The notes beneath the pieces are model-generated. The model ran no database searches and was not told the origin of the DNA. It saw nothing but the letters and a program-made list of their open reading frames with translations. 38,102 bases of DNA from CAYMDP01 sp964389375. GTDB taxonomy: Bacteria > Bdellovibrionota > Bdellovibrionia > Bdellovibrionales > UBA1609. This document shows positions 1 through 9,700 of this stretch, in pieces. Position numbers and translations under genes: made by a program. Each line of letters starts with the position of its first letter. Position 1 is the first letter of the stretch. The stretch is from contig CAYMDP010000027.1 of the NCBI GenBank assembly GCA_964389375.1, forward strand, positions 1 to 38,102, written 5' to 3'.

Positions 1-897
1 ACCGAGAAATCTTTTAATTCTGAAGTTAAGGACTATGGTCGCTGGGTAAAAGACTATGAGCGATATCTGTATATGGGCATCTCGATTGTCTCACGTCGGG
101 ATTTTGCTGAAGTTGCAATGGATCGACTAAAGCTCCTCTTAAAAAGGGAGCCAAAAGGTTCGGCAGCAAAAAAAATGAAAGCTAAAATTGAGATTTTAGA
201 CCAGGTCAAAAAACAGCACTCAGATTGGTTGGTCTATTCGAAAAGTGCTGAAACCGATAACTCAGATCAGTTTGATTCTTTTATCGATCAGCTTCATCCG
301 GCGGGTGATGAGGAAGGGGCCTATGGGCCAAAGGATGTGAAGTCTTGGAAGAAAGCGATGAAACGAATATCGGCTCTCGCAAGTAGAGGAACAATTTCAA
401 GAACGAATTTGATGGAAATTGATGCGATTTCAAATAACCGCACTCGTCCTCAGACATGGCCTGGAGAGATGATGCATACTCATTCATTTAATTTTTGGTT
501 TTTTAATAAGAACGGAAAAAAGGTCCTCGATCCCTTGAAATCATTTATTCCAGGTGCAGTGAAAGAAGAAATGATGGATGAACTTATTGCGATATTGAAT
601 GACCGAAAGTCGGATGTTCATCCGATTATTCTGGCCGCTCAGGTTCGTCAGACGCTGATCTCAATTCATCCCTTTGTGGACGGCAACAAACGGCTTTCAA
701 TCCTTCTGGCCAATTTTATTCTTATGCGTGCGGGTTATCCACCGGCCTTAATGCCGAAAGAGAACGAGGGGAATGATCTTACGGTGGCCTTGTTTCCTTA
801 TGCGAGCTTTGAAGATCAGGTTCCTGTCGAGAATTCATACAACACCATGATCGAGGCGATTGAAAACTCATATCGCGCCCTTGGATGGTTGGAGTAA
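1..897 (+). CDS. Fic/Doc-family protein (5' end outside window)
   Basis: The reading frame is open from base 1, so the first ATG at 73 is probably internal and the true start lies upstream. Numbered from that ATG, the Fic core motif is HPFVDGNKR at residues 199-207. Fic enzymes transfer AMP or phosphate from nucleotides to protein side chains, and the His is the catalytic base. The usual motif is HxFx(D/E)GNGRxxR. Here the second Gly is Lys and the last Arg is Ile, which is closer to the Doc-type ANKR ending. AMPylation is therefore less certain than the fold. A helical region (residues 20-60, many Lys) precedes the domain. No antitoxin gene is visible in the window, and the upstream neighbour is unknown. 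The family call is firm; the activity is not. Confidence 0.85.
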   Translation, partial: TEKSFNSEVKDYGRWVKDYERYLYMGISIVSRRDFAEVAMDRLKLLLKREPKGSAAKKMKAKIEILDQVKKQHSDWLVYSKSAETDNSDQFDSFIDQLHPAGDEEGAYGPKDVKSWKKAMKRISALASRGTISRTNLMEIDAISNNRTRPQTWPGEMMHTHSFNFWFFNKNGKKVLDPLKSFIPGAVKEEMMDELIAILNDRKSDVHPIILAAQVRQTLISIHPFVDGNKRLSILLANFILMRAGYPPALMPKENEGNDLTVALFPYASFEDQVPVENSYNTMIEAIENSYRALGWLE

Positions 898-986
898 GAC
901 TCGTCGCACTTCCAAAAAAACCTCGCTTTCGTTTGAGTACAAGTTCTTTTAAGGGCTATACTTCCTTCAGCCTTGGAGGAGTTTGT

Positions 987-2087
987 ATGTATAAAATCAT
1001 TGGGTTTTTGGCATTTATCCTATTACTTTCTGTTGAGAGCTTTGCAGAAACTTTTGAAGTTGAAGTCTTAAGGGCTGATTTGGCGCATCCTTGGTCCGTG
1101 GCGTTTTTGAGTGCAAATGAAGTGATTGTGACCGAGCGAGGTGGTGGAATTTTTAAACTGGACCTTATAAAAGGCACAAAAGTTTCTCTGGTCGGTGGGC
1201 CGAATGTGATTGAGGGAGGCCAGGGGGGACTTTTAGATGTTTTGATTGACCGGGATTTTCAAAAGAATTCCTTTGTCTATTTCTCTTATACCGGCGGGAA
1301 GAAGAGCTTAAATGAGACTCAGCTTGCTCGAGGAGTTCTAAAGGGCAATAGAATCGAGAACCTAAAAGTGATTTGGAAACAAAATCGGTCCTATGGAAAC
1401 TCTCTTCACTTTGGCTCTCGTTTGGTGATGGATGACAAAGGTTTTATTTTTATGACCACCGGGGATCGCTTTACCCAAAGAGATCAGGCCCAAGACTTAA
1501 AATCTCACCTTGGAAAGGTGATTCGAATCGATCGAGAGGGAAAAGCGGCGCCAGGAAACCCCTTTGATGGAAAAAATGGACTTCAGGATATTTGGAGTTA
1601 TGGGCACCGAAACATTCAAGGGGCGAGCCTTCACCCGGTGACAAAAGAGCTTTGGACTCACGAACATGGACCTCGTGGTGGTGATGAGATCAACATCACA
1701 AGAGCTGGAAAGAATTACGGTTGGCCAGTCATTACTTATGGCCGCGAGTATTATGGACCCAAAATCGGAGAGGGTACGGCTAAAGCAGGAATGGAAGCTC
1801 CTCTTTATCAGTGGACCCCCTCTATTGCCATCTCTGGGATGACATTTTATACGGGCGAGGCCTTTCCTCAATGGAAAGGAAATCTATTTGTCGGAGCCCT
1901 TAAAGACGAGGCCCTTCACCGTCTAGTTCTCGAGGGCGAGAAGGTTGTATCAACAGAGCGACTCTTGGCTGATCGAAGTAAACGGATTCGTGATGTTCGT
2001 CAGGGACCCGATGGATTTTTGTATGTCTTGACTGACGAAAAAAAAGGCGAGCTTTTAAGAATTAAACCAAGACCGAGCACGCCTTAA
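987..2087 (+). CDS. Soluble PQQ-dependent aldose/sugar dehydrogenase family protein
   Basis: A 366-residue exported protein of the GSDH/YliI (Asd) type: a six-bladed beta-propeller that oxidises aldose sugars in the periplasm using PQQ and calcium. The ATG at 987 is chosen because GGAGGA lies at 975-980 and a clean signal peptide follows (hydrophobic residues 4-15, likely cut after SFA at about residue 20). An upstream in-frame ATG at 885 lies inside the Fic gene and would bury the signal peptide. Family hallmarks are HPWSVAFL near the N-terminus, GGLLDV, HFGSRL, WSYGHRNIQG and HEHGPRGGDEIN (residues 225-236), followed by NYGWPVITYG. Length is normal for the family. No PQQ synthesis genes are present in the window, so the cofactor must come from elsewhere or be scavenged. 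Substrate unknown. Confidence 0.9.
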   Translation: MYKIIGFLAFILLLSVESFAETFEVEVLRADLAHPWSVAFLSANEVIVTERGGGIFKLDLIKGTKVSLVGGPNVIEGGQGGLLDVLIDRDFQKNSFVYFSYTGGKKSLNETQLARGVLKGNRIENLKVIWKQNRSYGNSLHFGSRLVMDDKGFIFMTTGDRFTQRDQAQDLKSHLGKVIRIDREGKAAPGNPFDGKNGLQDIWSYGHRNIQGASLHPVTKELWTHEHGPRGGDEINITRAGKNYGWPVITYGREYYGPKIGEGTAKAGMEAPLYQWTPSIAISGMTFYTGEAFPQWKGNLFVGALKDEALHRLVLEGEKVVSTERLLADRSKRIRDVRQGPDGFLYVLTDEKKGELLRIKPRPSTP

Positions 2088-2103
2088 AATTCGGAAACGA
2101 TTA

Positions 2104-2137
2104 ATTTCTCTGGGATTCAATTCTATTGAAGAGAAAT
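2104..2137. terminator. AT-rich hairpin between convergent genes, possible terminator
   Basis: Arms ATTTCTC (2104-2110) and GAGAAAT (2131-2137) enclose a second stem, TTCAAT (2116-2121) / ATTGAA (2125-2130). The hairpin sits where two convergent genes end and overlaps the stop codon of the lipase maturation factor gene. It is not GC-rich and has no long T run, so terminator function is only a guess. Confidence 0.3.
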
Positions 2138-3625
2138 GACTGAAGAGTAGGGGCGAATGTATTCTCTGGTCCACCAATTGGAATCTCCAAAGTTCGAAAA
2201 TTTATAAAGATAGAGATCCATCTTAATATACTTGGGCGCCCGCTCTGGGAAGGGGTTGGTTTCTAAAAGCCCAAGAACCTCTGTTTGATTTTCTAGAAGA
2301 CGCCTTGCAAGTTGTAAAAGCCATTGCTCCGAAAGTTGGGGACGCATGGCCGAAAACCAGATCTGCCAATCTAGTCGTAAGTGGTAAGGCGTAATCAGGC
2401 AAGGCCTGCGTGCAGGATCCCCGGGTTTACATTTAAATTCATAGTCTCGCCATTCTGCCAAGGGGCTTTCTGGGTCTGTGCTTTCGGTCCCACGAATGAT
2501 AATTTCGTAGCGATCTTTTGTTATGCTTCCAAATGCCCCGTAAGAATTAATAAGGTGAAACTGATTAAATGAGGCATTCATGCGCTGCTCAGTTGAAAAT
2601 AAGTTTATAGCCGGATGAATACTTAAGATGACTCCAAAAATTGCAAAGGTGATCAGAGTCAGCCTAGTGATCCTTGGAAGTGGACGGGGTGGCAAAGAAA
2701 GGTATTTTTTCAAATGAATCAGCCGACTTAAAAAGGCGTCATCGAAGCAGGCAATCGCCATCAATAAGGTGATCCAATTTAACCAAGACAAATTCCCACT
2801 AAAGATCAGAAAAATTTGAAACAATGCCGTAATCAGCCCGGCACTTCGTCTTAAAAACTTAGGTCCAAGAAGTCCAAAGGGAACAATCAGTTCAACAAAA
2901 TGATTAGATAAGACTTCTGCTCTGTGAAACCACCAGGGAAACTGGTGCCAGAGCCAGCTTAAAGGGTGGGGGTTTGGCTGAGTTTGATAATGATAATCCA
3001 TGCAAGTCAGATCCAGCCAGCAAGCATCCCCACGAATTTTTATCAAGCCTGCCCCGAGCATTAGACGAAATGTCATCCAGCGAATAAAATAGATCGAAAT
3101 GAGTTTCGGTGGAGTTTGGGGATTGTTCAATCGGGGATTCCACAATGGAAATAGAAAAAAACTTAAGAAAGTGAGTTCGAGAAGTTGGGTTTCCCAGCCG
3201 TAGCTGTAAAAAATCTGTCCCGAATGAATGATCGACATATGAAGAAGCCAAAGGCCAAAAAGAAGAGGGAAATTTACAAGGCCAAAGATCAAAGGAAGAC
3301 TTAAAAAAATCCCTAAGGCGCCCACAGCAAGGATGGCTTGATCGGACTGAAAGAAATAAAATAGACTCGGAAGTTGCCAAAGGCTTGAGGCAAGGCCTCC
3401 AAAATGAGACAAGACCTTCGGAATGTAGTCAGAAATGGGGAGAATTCCATTTTTTCCGTAAAGTCCAAGTCCTTGGTTTAAAAATATTAAAAAGACATTG
3501 AGGTAAAGAAGCCCAAGGCCCGTTGCAAAGATTCGCCTCATCAGCCAGTAAGACTGGTCTTGTCCTCGATTTTTGGAATCGAAGTAGAGCAAAATTTTAC
3601 TGATGAAGGATCTCATTTTGTTCAC
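2123..3625 (-). CDS. Lipase maturation factor family membrane protein (LMF1-like)
   Basis: A 500-residue polytopic membrane protein. The N-terminal half has about six to eight hydrophobic segments. The centre carries the family signature GDACWLDLTCMDYHYQTQP followed by NPHPLSWLWHQFPWWFH. The C-terminal soluble part ends with a Trp-rich motif (NWWTREYIRPY). Vertebrate LMF1 helps dimeric lipases fold in the ER; bacterial homologues are common but their role is not established. Translation probably begins at GTG 3625, or at ATG 3616 three codons on. Neither has a strong ribosome site. The gene converges on the sugar dehydrogenase and diverges from the aminotransferase. No lipase gene is adjacent. 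The family call is secure; function is unknown. Confidence 0.85.
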   Translation of the reverse strand: MNKMRSFISKILLYFDSKNRGQDQSYWLMRRIFATGLGLLYLNVFLIFLNQGLGLYGKNGILPISDYIPKVLSHFGGLASSLWQLPSLFYFFQSDQAILAVGALGIFLSLPLIFGLVNFPLLFGLWLLHMSIIHSGQIFYSYGWETQLLELTFLSFFLFPLWNPRLNNPQTPPKLISIYFIRWMTFRLMLGAGLIKIRGDACWLDLTCMDYHYQTQPNPHPLSWLWHQFPWWFHRAEVLSNHFVELIVPFGLLGPKFLRRSAGLITALFQIFLIFSGNLSWLNWITLLMAIACFDDAFLSRLIHLKKYLSLPPRPLPRITRLTLITFAIFGVILSIHPAINLFSTEQRMNASFNQFHLINSYGAFGSITKDRYEIIIRGTESTDPESPLAEWRDYEFKCKPGDPARRPCLITPYHLRLDWQIWFSAMRPQLSEQWLLQLARRLLENQTEVLGLLETNPFPERAPKYIKMDLYLYKFSNFGDSNWWTREYIRPYSSVISLQ

Positions 3626-3736
3626 TTAAGAAGTATGCGTCGACTTTTTAAATCGGTCACTGCCTTGAATGGGATTTTGTATATACAAGGCGTCAAGGGC
3701 ACTCTGACCATGCAATCTATGTTAGGCTTCACTGCT

Positions 3737-4879
3737 ATGAACAAGAGTTTACCAAATCAAAAACAGCTTTTCGATATTCCTGATGAGGTTCTTTATTTTA
3801 ATTTTTCTTATATGTCGCCACTATTAAGGTCCGTTCATCAAGTGGGCATGGATTCTGTTGGAGGCAAATGTCATCCCTGGAAGATTCATCCCAGTGATTT
3901 TTTTAAAGAGACTGATAAAGCTCGAGATTTGTTTTCTAAAATTGTTCACTCGGCAGCAGGTGATATTGCGATCATTCCTTCAGCAAGCTACGGAGTGGCC
4001 ACCGCCGCTCTAAATTTAGATCTTAAAGCTGGTGACGAGGTCTTGCTTCAGGCAGAAGAATTCCCGTCTTTGTATTATGCACTTCAGCGAAAAGCGAAGG
4101 AATCCGGTGCAAAAATTGTCCAGGTGCCAAGGCCGCTAGACGGCAATTGGACCAAGGCGGTCTCTGAGCGCATTTCAAAAAAAACAAAAGCAGTGGGCAT
4201 TGGTCCCGTGCATTGGACCGATGGAAGTCTGATAGATTGTGTAGAGATCGGACGCTTATGTCGAAAATTTTCTGCAATGTTTATTGTAGACGCATGTCAA
4301 AGTGTCGGGGTCATGCCTTTTGATGTGCGTGAAGTTCAGCCTGATTTTTTAATTGTTCCAACCTACAAATGGATGCTTGGCCCTTATAGCTTAGCATTTA
4401 TGTACGTGTCTCCTAAATTTCAGACGGGACGTCCGATTGAAGAAGCTTGGAGTTCAAGAGCGGGCTGTGAGAACTTCGCAAACCTGACTCAGTACTGCGA
4501 GGATTATCAAAAGGGCGCATTGAGATTTGATATGGGTGAACGGGGAAACCCTATTGGCTTACCGATGGCCACAAAGGCGATGTCACAAATTTTAGATTGG
4601 GGAGTTGAGAATATCTCAAATAGTCTTCGTCCTTTGACAGATCAGATTGTCGAAGGGGCAAGGGCCCTTGGCTTTAAGTCCATTGAGAAAGAGTTTCGTT
4701 GTGCGCATATGATCGGTTTAAGGCATCCCAGAAAATGGGATGAACAAAATCGTGAGCACTTGGCCTCGAAGGGGATCTATTTAAGTCTCAGAGGGGAGTA
4801 TGCCCGAATATCCCCTCACTTAAATATTTCAGAATCTGATTGTGACCAGCTTATCTCGGCTTTAAGAGAGCTAATCTAA
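3737..4879 (+). CDS. Aminotransferase class V-fold PLP enzyme (isopenicillin N epimerase / cysteine desulfurase-like)
   Basis: A fold-type I PLP enzyme of about 380 residues. With ATG 3737 as residue 1, the cofactor-binding Asp is D185 in the stretch VDACQSVG and the Schiff-base Lys is K211 in TYKWMLGP. A substrate-domain motif, YFNFSYMSPL, lies near the start. The reading frame is open further upstream (in-frame ATGs at 3710 and 3719), but that region overlaps the 5' end of the divergent gene and does not look like this family. The start is uncertain by up to nine codons. No Fe-S assembly partners are nearby, and the protein lacks an obvious desulfurase Cys loop. A selenocysteine lyase or epimerase-like role on a small amino-acid substrate is possible. 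It may be a monocistronic gene. The last nine bases overlap the convergent lipoprotein gene. Confidence 0.85.
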   Translation: MNKSLPNQKQLFDIPDEVLYFNFSYMSPLLRSVHQVGMDSVGGKCHPWKIHPSDFFKETDKARDLFSKIVHSAAGDIAIIPSASYGVATAALNLDLKAGDEVLLQAEEFPSLYYALQRKAKESGAKIVQVPRPLDGNWTKAVSERISKKTKAVGIGPVHWTDGSLIDCVEIGRLCRKFSAMFIVDACQSVGVMPFDVREVQPDFLIVPTYKWMLGPYSLAFMYVSPKFQTGRPIEEAWSSRAGCENFANLTQYCEDYQKGALRFDMGERGNPIGLPMATKAMSQILDWGVENISNSLRPLTDQIVEGARALGFKSIEKEFRCAHMIGLRHPRKWDEQNREHLASKGIYLSLRGEYARISPHLNISESDCDQLISALRELI

Positions 4880-5272
4880 GGTATAGGTTCCGCCGAGTGT
4901 TGTGCAAAGAGCCGTTTGAGAGGGGCCGTCGCCAATTGTTGAGTAGTACCATCGGTAGTACATCTGAGAAGAAGAGATAACTGCAGAGCATTCGCCACTT
5001 GAATCCAATGCACCAGTGTAGCTGATCGTACAGCCTTCGGACAGTTCACCGGAATTCAGACTATCGCAGATCGTGTCGACTTCGGTGCTGCTCATACCTG
5101 AATCACTGTAGTCCCGACATTCAAAATAGGCGTGAGTCGTGTTGTCGACGTAATGGGTGCAGGCTAGAAGTGCTGTGTTCGAAGCAAGTTCTTCAGCCTT
5201 TTTCTTATCTTCACTGCATGCGACTAAGCCGACTAGACCAAAGAGCAAGCCAATTTTTATCCATAACTTCAT
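4871..5272 (-). CDS. Small Cys-rich lipoprotein, unknown function
   Basis: A 133-residue protein starting MKLWIKIGLLFGLVGLVAC. The hydrophobic signal ends in a lipobox, with lipidated Cys at residue 19, so it should be anchored to a periplasmic membrane face. The mature part is polar and acidic, with about seven further Cys spread through short segments (CTHY, ECRDY, ICDS, CTIS, ECSA, LCTT). This suggests disulfides in the periplasm. No domain was recognised. The 3' end overlaps the convergent aminotransferase gene by nine bases, so transcription of one could affect the other. Confidence 0.7.
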   Translation of the reverse strand: MKLWIKIGLLFGLVGLVACSEDKKKAEELASNTALLACTHYVDNTTHAYFECRDYSDSGMSSTEVDTICDSLNSGELSEGCTISYTGALDSSGECSAVISSSQMYYRWYYSTIGDGPSQTALCTTLGGTYTLD

Positions 5273-5376
5273 ATGTGCTAGTCCCCACGTTGGTTAAAGG
5301 TGAGGCTCAATCGGATGTCAGGGGGCTTGGCTTTAGAGTGTGATTCACGAATGCTGGATTCATCTTAGGGGCTGGC

Positions 5377-6726
5377 CTAAAGGCTAACTAACTGATCTGT
5401 GAGTTGAAGCCATTCGAGGGCGAGCTTATTTAGGGTGGTCCTTTGAGAGTGGCTGTCGAGTTGGTGCTCAGAAAGAGCGTTCTGAGATTGAACCAAGGTT
5501 TCTAGGTCGACCCGGCCATTTTGGTAGCGGACTTTCTCTCCCGCAAGGACCTTTTTTGCAAGCTCAAACTTTTGGCCGCTAATAGAAACGATTTCTCGTT
5601 GCCGAAGAATCTTTTGTTGAAGGCTTGTTAAATTCGAAATTAGAAGTCTTTGCGATAAGACTTGATCAATCTCGGCTTGCCCAAGCTGGTATCGGGCTCT
5701 TTCTAAGTTTGCGTTTTGGCTTGAGTCCCCAAGTGGGAGTTCGAAATTAAAGCCCAGAAGAGTTTCATTTCGATTGGTACTGGTGGTGAAGCGAGTGGAC
5801 TGATCATATCTTTGACCAAGAACAAGATTTAAAGAAGGGCCCGACTGATTTTTTTCAAAGGTCAAATTCAGCTCCGGGATCGACTTCTCGAACGCAAGTA
5901 TTCTCATGCTGCGAATTTGCAATAGGGTCTCAGGACTAGGGACTTTTTGTTCTTTGCCGATCAGAAGGTCCTTATTTGGGTCCGGTGTCGGGAGATTAAG
6001 TTCTTTAATTCCTAAGAGTGATTGAAGCTCTTGTATTTGAGCCTCGATCTCGGAGGTGATTTTCAGGACCTCTGTTTGTTTTTGTAAAGCCTGAAGTCGG
6101 ATGCGATCCACCTCGACTTGAGCTGCAATGCCACTGCGTTTTTTGTTTTCAATATTTTTTTGAATTGTGAGGGCATCTTTATAAATGGACTCGGCGCTTG
6201 CTCGATCCAACACCAAAAGCTCTAAATCAAGATATTTTCGCGAAAGTTCCGCGATATAGTCTTCATAAGCTTCTGCCGTTTGAAGAATTAAAAGTTCGTC
6301 TTCTTGGCTTAGCCTCTTGTCTAAAAGCCGAGTTTGGCTTCCGAAGGCATTTTTATACAGAGATTGTTCTAGACGTAGATTCAGCGTGTCTTCTTCACGG
6401 TCGGTTTGGATATTTTTACTTTGAGAAACAGATAAACTTGTGCCCGTGTGGTGAAATTCTTTAGTCAGCGTCCCGGTCAGTTGTGAGGTTGTTCGTCCGC
6501 CGACTTGAAGTCCGTAAAGATTTTCTACAGTTAATAAAAATTGCCGATTGGGAAGCACGAGGTCTTTGTTAAATCGAATCTGAAGCTTTTGATTAATAAT
6601 TTTTTGAATATTTGGATCATTCTTACGCGCAAGCTCAATAAAATCTTCAAGGGAAAAATTTTGTGAAGAGGCATGAAGCTTTGGAGTCAACTGCAGGCCG
6701 GCTAAGAGTAAGAGAAGGTACTTCAT
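5377..6726 (-). CDS. TolC-family outer membrane efflux channel
   Basis: A 449-residue protein with a signal peptide (MKYLLLLLAGLQLTPKLHA) followed by LEDFIELARKNDPNIQ, the usual start of the first OEP repeat. Two long helical, Gln/Leu/Glu-rich repeats follow, with the paired motifs LLGFNFELPLGD and AKKVLAGEKVRYQNGRVDLETLVQSQNAL near the C-terminus. Such proteins form a trimeric beta-barrel with a long periplasmic tunnel. The start codon overlaps the last four bases of the upstream RND gene (ATGA), so the two are co-transcribed and probably translationally coupled. The operon has no adaptor gene (see findings). Substrate unknown. Confidence 0.9.
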   Translation of the reverse strand: MKYLLLLLAGLQLTPKLHASSQNFSLEDFIELARKNDPNIQKIINQKLQIRFNKDLVLPNRQFLLTVENLYGLQVGGRTTSQLTGTLTKEFHHTGTSLSVSQSKNIQTDREEDTLNLRLEQSLYKNAFGSQTRLLDKRLSQEDELLILQTAEAYEDYIAELSRKYLDLELLVLDRASAESIYKDALTIQKNIENKKRSGIAAQVEVDRIRLQALQKQTEVLKITSEIEAQIQELQSLLGIKELNLPTPDPNKDLLIGKEQKVPSPETLLQIRSMRILAFEKSIPELNLTFEKNQSGPSLNLVLGQRYDQSTRFTTSTNRNETLLGFNFELPLGDSSQNANLERARYQLGQAEIDQVLSQRLLISNLTSLQQKILRQREIVSISGQKFELAKKVLAGEKVRYQNGRVDLETLVQSQNALSEHQLDSHSQRTTLNKLALEWLQLTDQLVSL

Positions 6727-9700
6727 GGATTCTCTCCTCGGCTTTTAAAAAATGAGACGGCATAAAAGCTATAAATACATGGAAGCAAGAATAAGGTAAT
6801 CAAAGTTGCAAACATTAAGCCCCAGGCCATCGCGAGCATCATTTCAGCCAGCATCGAATCATATCCACCAATTCCATAAGCCGTTGGCAACAGGCCCGCG
6901 ACGGTTGTTAGCGTGGTCACGATCACCGGTCGAAGACGAGTTGCCGAGATTTCGGCAATGCGCTGAAGGCGATCAGCAAATGAGCCCTCTTTAAAAAAGT
7001 TATGCTCTTCAAAACGTGTCAACATCACGATGGAGTCGTTAATCACAACGCCAATCATACCAAGGGTTCCGATGACCGAAAAGAATCCATAGCGCTCCAT
7101 ACCGTGGGCCCAAAAGGCTAAAATCACACCACTGACCCCAAAGGGGATGATGGCACCGATTAGGAAGGGGGTTGTCACCGAATTAAACAAGAACACAAGA
7201 AGCACAAAGATTAAGACTAAGACAAGAGTTAAGCTTGTCGAGAAATCTGATTGCGATTCGCGCGAGTCCTCAACTTCTCCTCGAAATTGCAAGTTTGTTG
7301 AAGGGGCTCCCTTAACCACTTGAGGAAAAACCTCTTGTTCTAACTGCTCGGCAATTTCTAAAGGGGTCAATTTGCTTCCGGGTTTTAAGTCCGCATAGAC
7401 CTTAAGACTTCGTTTAAAGTTGATACGCTGAATATTTGCTGGCTTCCAGCCCTCAACTACTTCGACTAAGTTTTGAATCGGCACAAGGTAGGAGCTTTGA
7501 TTGGAAGCTCTTAGATCAAGGATATCAGAAATATTTGCCTTCGCGGTGTCTTCGCTAGTGAGGCGGACATCGACCTCCTCTTCCCCGGTGTTAAGTGTAT
7601 AAAGAATACTGCCTTCTACATAGGCTCTTAAGGTTGAGGCCAGTTGGGCGAAACTAATATTTAATCGACTGACTTCTTCTTGCTTTAAATTGAGCTTAAA
7701 TTCTTTTCGCAGAACAGGTGTTTCAATTTCGACATTTAATAGATCAGGGTGCTGAGAAAGCGCTGATTGGAGGCGCTCGGCCACCTCGGCTCTTAACACA
7801 TCACTATTTTCTTGAATCTCGATTTCAATTGGGCTGCCACTTCCGGATCCGAAGCGGTCGCGGATAAAACGTATTTCTTGAAAGCCTTCAAGAGATGCCG
7901 TTTTTTCTTCCCAGATCTTGAGGATCTCTCTAAGTGGAATGCTGCGCTCGGCAGGAGGTGTGATTTCAACTCGTAGTGAGGCTTCGTTTTCGCGGACTTC
8001 TCCACCCCTTCGGCTTTGACCAATGCTAGAGCGAGCTCCGACAAGGACTCCTCGCTGGTCTTCAAGAAATACATTTTCTACCTGCCGCACGAGTTTTGCC
8101 ATTTCAAGACGAGTTACATTTTCTGGCCCAGTGACTCGAACCGAAACCTGAGAGGATTCTTCTCGCGGAAACATGACGAAGCTCATTTTGTTCAAATAAA
8201 GATACATACAAAGACCCAGAACACCTAGGAAGCTAAGCAATAGAAGTGATCTAAACTGAAGGGTTTTAAGTAGAATGTCCTTATAAAATTCTTCTGTCTT
8301 ATGGATCCAGACTTCTCGGATATTTGAGAATTTACTAAGACTAGGGAAAGTTCTCTCCCACCATTTGCTTCCCGGAAGAGGCCGAGCCATATGAGAAGGA
8401 AGAATAAAAGCCGACTCGATCAAACTGGCCAACAACATCAAAAAGACGATGATTGGAATATACTTAATCAAAAGTCCAAAGCGTCCTGAAAAAAACATCA
8501 AAGGGATAAATGCTGCACAAGTGGTTAAAACACTTGCGAGGACGGGCTTCATGACGTCGAAGGTGCCTTCGACTGCAGAAATGCCTTCGGCTTCTCCCTT
8601 TTCTTGTCTGCGCATAATTGTCTCAGCCACGATGATCGCATCATCAACCACGATACCAATGACAATGATGATTGCGGCCAGAGTCATATTGTTGATTGTG
8701 TAACCTAGAAGGAGAGCCACGATCAAAGTGAAAGCTAAAGAAAATGGGATTCCCATTGCGACCCAAACCCCAGATCTAAAGTCGAGGAAGAAAAACAAAA
8801 CTAAGACAATCAGTATAAATCCAATCAATCCGTTGGAGGCCACAAGAGAAAGGCGATTCCGGACGTCATAAGATTCATCATCAAGCAACATAACTTCGAT
8901 GGGGCTATCTTGATTATTTTTTTTAAACTCGGCGATAAAGGTTTTTACGGCTTTGGTTGCAGCAAGAATGTCTGTTGAGGCACCTTTTTGAATGTTAAAA
9001 ATGATGGCTTCCCGGCCTTGAACTTTAGATATTGAGGTCACGCGCTCAAAGCCATGCTTGATGTCGGCGACTTGTGCGAGGGTAATCTTCTGACCTTGAA
9101 ATCCGCTTCTTAAAATGACCTCTTTCAAGGAGTCGATATCGGCAAGTTCTCCAAGGATAGTGATCTCGGACTCATGGCGATCTTTCATGCTGCCCAGTGG
9201 AGTTCTGACGTGTTGTTCAGAGATCGCAGAGGCCACTTGAGCCATCGGAATATCAAATTTTTTAAGAAGCTCAGGTTTAACGAAAATCTGGATTTCGGGT
9301 CTTAGATATCCCTGAGGGGAAATGGCACTGATTTCTTTTAACACCAGCAGGCGGTCTTTTAAGGCCAATGCGTACTTTTGAAGTTCAGCTCGGTCCTCGG
9401 GGCTTAAAATCTCGATGGATTTGTGAAAAATTGCGACATCCATAATCGCTTTTTCGGCGCTGTTAAATTGTCTAAAAACGGGGTCCTCAGCCTCCCGAGG
9501 TAGTACCGTGCTATTGACAGCATCTTTGATCTCTTGAATTTTTTCAGAGAGATTTTTAACCAAGGGCTCCATCGTGATACTGAAGCTGCTGCTCCCAAAA
9601 GAAGAAGTACTGCTGACTTCGTAAAGCCCAGAGAGTCCCTTGATTTTTTCTTCGATCGGCTTGGTTAAAAAAAGCTCCACATCTTCTGCCGAGGCGCCGG

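Noticed and set aside
885..986. Upstream ATG extending the sugar dehydrogenase by 34 residues
   Set aside because: It overlaps the Fic gene, lacks a ribosome site and would hide the signal peptide that begins at 987.
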